Origin: Maratus speciosus
Taxonomy: Eukaryota; Arthropoda; Arachnida; Araneae; Salticidae
Direction of reading: 5' to 3'
Length of the DNA: 64,000 nt
Assembly (NCBI GenBank): GCA_963932465.1
Contig: OZ010788.1
Location: 197,100,559-197,164,558, forward strand
Below the pieces are notes generated by a model. It saw only the letters and a program-made list of their open reading frames with translations, searched no databases and was not told the DNA's origin. Both the position numbers and the translations under genes were made by a program. Within the stretch, counting starts at the first letter, position 1. The number at the start of each line of letters is the position of its first letter. Shown here in pieces: positions 60,517 through 64,000 of the stretch.

Positions 60517-60899
60517 CAGAGTTTCCCCCAGGTTTAAATAGGGGCAGGGTGCTGGTTTTGGATAACAGGGCACTTTTTAATGCTTAAGGGTACTTTTTTA
60601 TTCTTAAGTGCACTTTTTTATTCCTATAGGCACTTTTTAGATTCTAAAGTGTACTTTCAGGGTTGTTGTTTTTTTAAGCCACTTTTAATATTTAAAATTG
60701 TCTTTTCAAGACCACAATGAGGAAGTTTTTCCTATGCAAATGAATTTTTTAAAACAGAAAAGAGTAAAGGATAATTTTTTGGAAAAGGGGCAAGAAGGGT
60801 GTTATTTTTTTTGGATGAGGGGCAAGGAGGGTGCTATTTTGTAAACCAAAGGGCAGGATGGGCACAGCACCCTCCAGAAACTGTCTAGGGGAAACTCTG
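60517..60899. mobile_element. MITE, 383 bp, GTTTCCCC-type ends
   Basis: Starts CAGAGTTTCCCCCAGG and ends with the inverse CTAGGGGAAACTCTG. Subterminal 'ggcagggtgctg' at the left mirrors 'cagcaccctcc' at the right. Multiple 'gggcactttttaat/ggcactttttaga' copies (60565-60645) and 'gaaaaggggcaagaagggtg' copies (60782-60830) lie inside. The flanks are CAG-repeat like (cagcagcag / cagtagca), so the duplication is ambiguous. It is apparently a short relative of the element at 43775-49433. Confidence 0.82.
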
Positions 60900-60907
60900 C
60901 AGTAGCA

Positions 60908-61289
60908 CTGTAAGGTAATAAGGTAGAAAATATGGAAAACTTTGTCTACTAAAAAAGAGTGGAAATAAATTCCTTATCGAAACTCTATTTCAGTTTCCCT
61001 GCCAACAGCCACAGTGTGATTTTTTTTTTTTTTTTTTTTTTCCCCTCCGCAAGCCACAGAGTTCCTGAAACCGTGATGTGAATTTTCCGTGAATTAGCAT
61101 AATTCCAAAAATATATTTTTTGTATTTCGCCAAATCCTGTGAATAATTTATTTGTGCGAATTCCAAAAATCAGTTCTCTAGAAAAATAATAGATGCAAAG
61201 AGGAAAAATTACTAGCCTAGATTACTAGCCTAGTACTAGATTTTAAACAATTTTTACATTCCTTAAAAACAAGTCTACTGGTCATAATA
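60908..61289. other. Intron sequence; possible left end of the array element
   Basis: CAGTTTCCCTGCC at 60991 resembles the GTTTCCC-type ends and could be the left end of the array-bearing unit that runs to about 63489 (inverse GAAACACTG). The match is short and no duplication was seen. Poly-T lies at 61019-61041. Confidence 0.4.
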
Positions 61290-61845
61290 CAAACTTGCAA
61301 ATTTCGTCAATTCGTTGCAAAAAATCATAAATCATGAGTTATGGAAAGTGCTTGCAAATTTCATCAATAAGATGTGAAAAAAAAATCGCAAGTTTCCTAG
61401 ATCGGTGAGGGAATTCGACATTGGAAACTTTGTCAATTGGTTGTGAAAGAGAATCGTGAATTTCGGCCATCAGCCTCAGAAAAAAAACAAGAATTATGCC
61501 AATGTATCTTAGAAGAAAAATTGTAAATTTCACCAATCATTTGTTGAAAACATTTCGTGAGAAGTTTCAAATTTTATCAATCTGTCGTTGACAAAAATCG
61601 CAAATTTAATCGATTTTTTCCTGCAAAATCACAAATTTCTTCATTTAGTTGCAGTGAAAAATCATGAATTTCATCAGTCAGTCGTAAAAAAAAATGGCGG
61701 TTTTTGTCAATCATTCGTGGCAAAAGAATAGAAATCACAAATTTCTTCAATCAGATACCCCCCCCCCCCCCCCCCAAAAAAAAAAAAAAAAAAAAATCAT
61801 GGATTTCATCAATTGGTTGTTGAAAAAATTTGCAAATTTTCTTAA

Positions 61846-61920
61846 CCACTTCACCGGCGACAGGAATAGGGAAACACTGCTTTTACCCCTGACTTATCTC
61901 GGGGGCAAACGGTGAAATGG
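61846..61920. mobile_element. 75-bp piggyBac-like mini-element inside the array
   Basis: Starts CCACTTCACCG and ends CGGTGAAATGG (one mismatch), with TTAA immediately outside both ends (61842-61845 and 61921-61924). It is much less AT-rich than the array around it. The inner sequence includes 'gggaaacactgc', also found at the array's right edge (63481-63490, as 'tgaaacactgc'). Too short to be anything but a deletion derivative. Confidence 0.8.
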
Positions 61921-62239
61921 TTAATAATTGGTCCTTTATAAATATCGTGATTTTCGTCAGTCATTCATACAAAAAAAAATCACATTTCTTCATTTAGTCA
62001 CGGGAAAATAACACAAAATTTGTCAATCAGTCATTGAAAAAAAAAAAAATCATGAATTTCGTCAATCCTATGCAGTAAAAAAATCGTGGATTTCACGAGT
62101 CTGTCATTTAAAAAATCACAGTTTTTGTGTCTGTGGTGGAAAACTAGCACGAAATCATCAGTCAGTCGCAGAAAAGTGTTGCGAAATTCACCAATCAGAC
62201 GTGGGAAAAATATAGCAAAATTGGTCAATTAGTTGTGGA

Positions 62240-63075
62240 AAAATATCACAATTTATCATCAATCATGGAAAAAATATAACAAAATTCATCAATCAGTCGT
62301 TGAAAAATATCACAATTTATCATCAATCATGGAAAAAATATAACAAAATTCATCAATCAGTCGTTGAAAATATCACAATTTATCATCAATCATGGAAAAA
62401 ATATAACAAAATTCATCAGTCAGTCGTGGAAAAATATCACAATTTATCATCAATCATGGAAAAAATATAACAAAATTCATCAGTCAGTCGTGGAAAAATA
62501 TCACAATTTATCATCAATCATGGAAAAAATATAACAAAATTCATCAGTCAGTCGTGGAAAAATATCACAATTTATCATCAATCATGGAAAAAATATAACA
62601 AAATTCATCAATCAGTCATGGAAAAATATCACAATTTATCATCAATCATGGAAAAAATATAACAAAATTCATCAATCAGTCGTGGAAAAATATCACAATT
62701 TATCATCAATCATGGAAAAAATATAACAAAATTCATCAGTCAGTCGTGGAAAAATATCACAATTTATCATCAATCATGGAAAAAATATAACAAAATTCAT
62801 CAGTCAGTCGTGGAAAAATATCACAATTTATCATCAATCATGGAAAAAATATAACAAAATTCCTCAGTCAGTCGTGGAAAAATATCACAATTTATCATCA
62901 ATCATGGAAAAAATATAACAAAATTCATCAGTCAGTCGTGGAAAAATATCACAATTTATCATCAATCATGGAAAAAATGTAACAAAATTCATCAATCAGT
63001 CGTGAAAAAATATCACAATTTATCATCAATCATGGAAAAAATATAACACAATTCATCAATCACTTGTGGAAAAAT
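62240..63075 (+). repeat. 64-bp higher-order repeat made of two 32-bp units
   Basis: Thirteen successive 'ataac' anchors lie at 62276, 62340, 62403, then every 64 bp to 63043. Each 64-bp period contains one half 'atcacaatttatcatcaatcatggaaaaa' and one half 'ataacaaaattcatcagtcagtcgtgga'. The halves are diverged copies of the ~32-bp unit seen across 61290-63430. Copies differ by only a few bases, so the dimer was amplified recently. Confidence 0.96.
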
Positions 63076-63489
63076 ATCGCAAAATTCATCAATCAGTAGT
63101 TGAAAAATATTGCTAAATTCATTAATAGATTGTTGACAAAAATTGCGAATTTCGTCGATTACTTGCGGCTAAAAGAATTAAGAATTTCGTTAGTCAGATG
63201 TAGGAAAAAATCACCTATCGGTCGTTGAAATAAATTATATTTTTTATTAATCATTCACAGAAAAATATTGTGAAATTTGTAAATTGCTCGTTGTTAAAAA
63301 TTGAGAATTTTTAACAGTCAGGCACGAAAAATATCACAAAATTCGTCAGTTGGTCGCTGCAAAAAATCGTGAATTTCACCAATCAGTCATTAAGAATAAG
63401 TGCAAATTTTGTCAGTCACTTGCAAGGAAAATATCACGAAACAAATCGCTGTACATTTTCTAGCGTTATGAGGAGAAAATGAAACACTG

Positions 63490-64000
63490 CTTAAAAAAAT
63501 CTTGTGGATTTTGTTGGATTTAATTTAAAATTTTCTATTAAAAAAATAATCTTTCTAATGATTTCTCTAAATTGGAATAATTTTGGAGGCGTGCTTTTAA
63601 ATAAGAGGTATAGATTATTAGGTTATGGTTGTAATATTTTCAACAAACTAATTTAGAAATTAGTTTCATATCTAGACAATAAAATCGGATGCAACTGTCA
63701 ACTTCACATTTTATGCATAACATTTATACAAATCAGCATTTCTTTTTTTATATATATACTGCAATCATTCTTTAATTATATTCCTAAATATTTTCTTGCA
63801 TTTCTTTTTTGTTTGAAAATATTTTCTTTGTATAATATTGAAATGTAAATTTTAATGATTATCTCTTAAAACCAAGAATTAATAGTCTAATCAAATGATG
63901 TTGGTCAACCAAACCAACTTTCACTGTTACGTTGACAAACATGCTTCCTAAAACCCTGTTGTAAACATCAGTTTTATATTGTGCCTTTTTTAGTTTTTTC
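63490..64000. other. Intron sequence to window end; no feature seen
   Basis: AT-rich; no Gi alpha exon (the last coding exon lies further downstream) and no recognised repeats. Confidence 0.5.

Larger units (their letters stand above)
61290..63430 (+). repeat. ~32-bp tandem array, plus orientation, CpG-eroded
   Basis: Units 'aaatttcgtcaatcagtcgtngaaaaaat' continue with spacing 30-34 bp through the whole block. In contrast to 9 kb and 24 kb, most CG pairs have become TG/CA, and the anchor is 'atcaatcagtcgtgg' rather than 'gtcaaaggatcgcg'. Contains a C/A homopolymer tract (61758-61796) and a TTAA mini-element (61846-61920). The central part is a homogenised 64-bp array. Confidence 0.9.

Overview
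The window is a piece of an AT-rich animal genome. It lies almost wholly inside one gene, a G-protein alpha subunit of the Gi class on the + strand. Five coding exons are present (2971-3112, 22351-22508, 38216-38344, 55450-55579, 59778-59931), each with GT/AG borders and with reading phases that chain into one protein. The upstream exons with the myristoylation site and P-loop, and the final exon, lie outside the window. The organism is inferred to be an arthropod, probably an arachnid. The reasons are introns of 4-19 kb packed with hAT, mariner/Tc1, pogo/Tigger and piggyBac-like DNA transposons, a Jockey-like LINE, and a Gi alpha sequence close to arthropod forms. No bacterial-type genes, rRNA or tRNA genes, or CRISPR arrays were seen.

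Region by region: 1-2970 is intron with a three-layer transposon nest (hAT 325-2142, pogo-like 1080-1984, hAT MITE 1419-1673). 3113-22350 is an intron holding a dead hAT with coding remnants (3599-5750), a 174-bp hAT MITE, an array-bearing hAT-like element (8759-11114), a palindromic MITE, a TTAA element and a 6-kb hAT (15614-21645) that itself contains four younger insertions. 22509-38215 holds a LINE tail, a hAT with perfect 8-bp target duplications whose interior is a ~31-bp tandem array (23721-25638), a nearly intact mariner (26260-27562), a 456-bp tandem repeat interrupted by a 969-bp foldback element, a pogo-like carrier of the same array, and a TA-flanked TIR element (36450-38084). 38345-55449 holds a LINE that keeps only its gag-like ORF, an 8.3-kb pogo-like element stuffed with nested insertions including a solo LTR, a hAT element and a Tigger derivative. 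55580-59777 holds a mariner fragment and a Tc1 element. 59932 to the end holds a MITE and a 2-kb tandem array with a 64-bp higher-order unit.

The most unusual signal is a family of degenerate ~29-32-bp tandem repeats (core TTTCGTCAAANGATCGCG, or its complement). It occurs in at least eight places, in both orientations, inside transposon-like shells of different TIR families. A shared non-repetitive module lies beside it at four loci, and at two of these the array reverses orientation across the module. This looks like a satellite-like sequence spread by DNA transposons.

Only the Gi alpha exons appear to be functional host coding sequence. Every transposase or gag reading frame seen is broken or truncated. 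The target-site duplications, TIRs and coordinates were read by eye; family names below superfamily level are not claimed.
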